From the NCBI GenBank assembly GCA_946612185.1, contig CAMOEP010000130.1, positions 1 to 6,689 of the forward strand: a stretch of DNA of 6,689 nt, in the 5' to 3' direction. Made by a program: the position numbers and the translations under genes. Below the pieces are notes generated by a model. The model was not told where the DNA came from. It made no database searches and was given only the letters and a program-made list of their open reading frames with translations. This DNA is from an uncultured Ruminococcus sp. Lineage in GTDB: Bacteria > Bacillota > Clostridia > Oscillospirales > Ruminococcaceae. This document shows, piece by piece, positions 6,374 through 6,689 of the stretch. How positions within the stretch are numbered: position 1 is the first letter of the stretch; each line of letters begins with the position of its first letter.

Positions 6374-6689
6374 ATGAACACACTTAAGAAGACATTAGCA
6401 TTAGTTGCTACTCTTGCTATGGCTACAACAGCACTCGCAAGCTGCGGCGGTTCTGAGCCCAGCTCATCCACAACAAACAACAACGCTGGCACAAATGATG
6501 CTACTGAGGCTGCTACAGACGCTGCTGCTGATACAACAGACGCTGATGCATCTGCTGACACAACAGAGGCTGCTGCTCCCGAGGAGAGCACAGGTGAGCT
6601 GGCTGCTTCCGTAAAGACAGGCGGCGACACATTCACAGTAGCTGCTTGGAACGCTGACGACGTACCTTACCTCATCGCTCAGTGGAAGG
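6374..6689 (+). CDS. Lipoprotein, probable ABC transporter substrate-binding protein, 3'-truncated by window edge
   Basis: The first 105 residues are present and the frame runs off the right edge. The N-terminus is a lipoprotein signal peptide: MNTLKK, a hydrophobic stretch LALVATLAMATTA, and the lipobox LASC with C24 as the acylated cysteine, so the mature protein should sit on the outer face of the cytoplasmic membrane. Residues 25-80 form a low-complexity linker rich in Ala, Thr, Ser, Asp and Glu. From about residue 82 a folded domain seems to start (GGDTFTVAAWNADDVPYL), whose FTVAAWN strand resembles the first beta strand of extracellular solute-binding proteins, often those for sugars. 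The substrate cannot be told from this fragment. Start choice rests on AAGGAGG 9 bases upstream. Codon use is strikingly narrow in the linker (mostly GCT for Ala and ACA for Thr), unlike the protease gene, which suggests high expression. Other secreted lipoproteins remain possible. Confidence 0.75.
   Translation, partial: MNTLKKTLALVATLAMATTALASCGGSEPSSSTTNNNAGTNDATEAATDAAADTTDADASADTTEAAAPEESTGELAASVKTGGDTFTVAAWNADDVPYLIAQWK
6506..6574 (+). repeat. Imperfect internal repeats encoding the acidic Ala/Thr linker
   Basis: TGCTGATACAACAGA (6526-6540) recurs with one change as TGCTGACACAACAGA (6553-6567), 27 bases (9 codons) later. GAGGCTGCT at 6506-6514 recurs exactly 60 bases later at 6566-6574. 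Both offsets are multiples of three, so repeat-number changes would lengthen or shorten the linker without breaking the frame. Confidence 0.6.

Noticed and set aside
6148..6387. A 79-residue open frame on the + strand in the lipoprotein leader, ending in KSDEHT
   Set aside because: It has no ribosome binding site before its ATG, overlaps the well-supported lipoprotein start in another frame, and its sequence is better explained by the hairpins of the leader. It shows no recognisable domain. A leader peptide cannot be fully excluded.
6334..6636. A 100-residue Ala/Val/Ser-rich open frame on the - strand
   Set aside because: Its composition simply mirrors the repetitive GCT/ACA linker codons of the lipoprotein on the other strand.

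Overview
The window looks like chromosomal DNA from a Ruminococcus-type gut or rumen clostridium (Oscillospiraceae). The main clue is a secreted papain-like protease ending in a two-repeat calcium-binding dockerin, the module that docks enzymes onto cellulosome scaffoldins. Strong AGGAGG-type ribosome binding sites, near-consensus sigma-A promoters and an alanine/threonine/acid-rich lipoprotein linker also fit a Gram-positive anaerobe. This assignment is an inference from gene content, not from a database match.

Layout, all on the + strand. (1) Positions 1-645 are the 3' three quarters of rsmI, the 16S rRNA C1402 2'-O-methyltransferase, cut by the window edge. (2) A 127-base gap follows, with an extended -10 promoter (681-709) and a short leader that can form competing hairpins. 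(3) A tight four-gene block runs from 773 to 5892, with gaps of only 2, 3 and 12 bases: a PHP-domain phosphoesterase, a three-helix membrane protein with a YdcF/DUF218 domain, an unrecognised 125-residue protein, and a 1035-residue secreted cysteine protease with a C-terminal dockerin. (4) Positions 5893-6373 hold no convincing gene. They contain an AT-rich zone with palindromes and repeated ATTGTG-like words, a clear promoter (6086-6114), and a leader of about 250 bases with several good hairpins. (5) From 6374 to the right edge is the start of a lipoprotein, most likely the substrate-binding protein of an ABC transporter.

The four-gene block appears to be one transcription unit, because spacing is minimal and each gene has its own ribosome binding site. 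It mixes a probable cytoplasmic nucleotide or RNA end-processing enzyme, an envelope protein, an unknown protein and an exported protease, so no shared pathway is obvious. The lipoprotein is a separate unit with its own promoter. Its long, folded leader is the best candidate in the window for an undescribed regulatory RNA. The dockerin protease, and the unknown protein encoded just before it, are the best protein-level leads.
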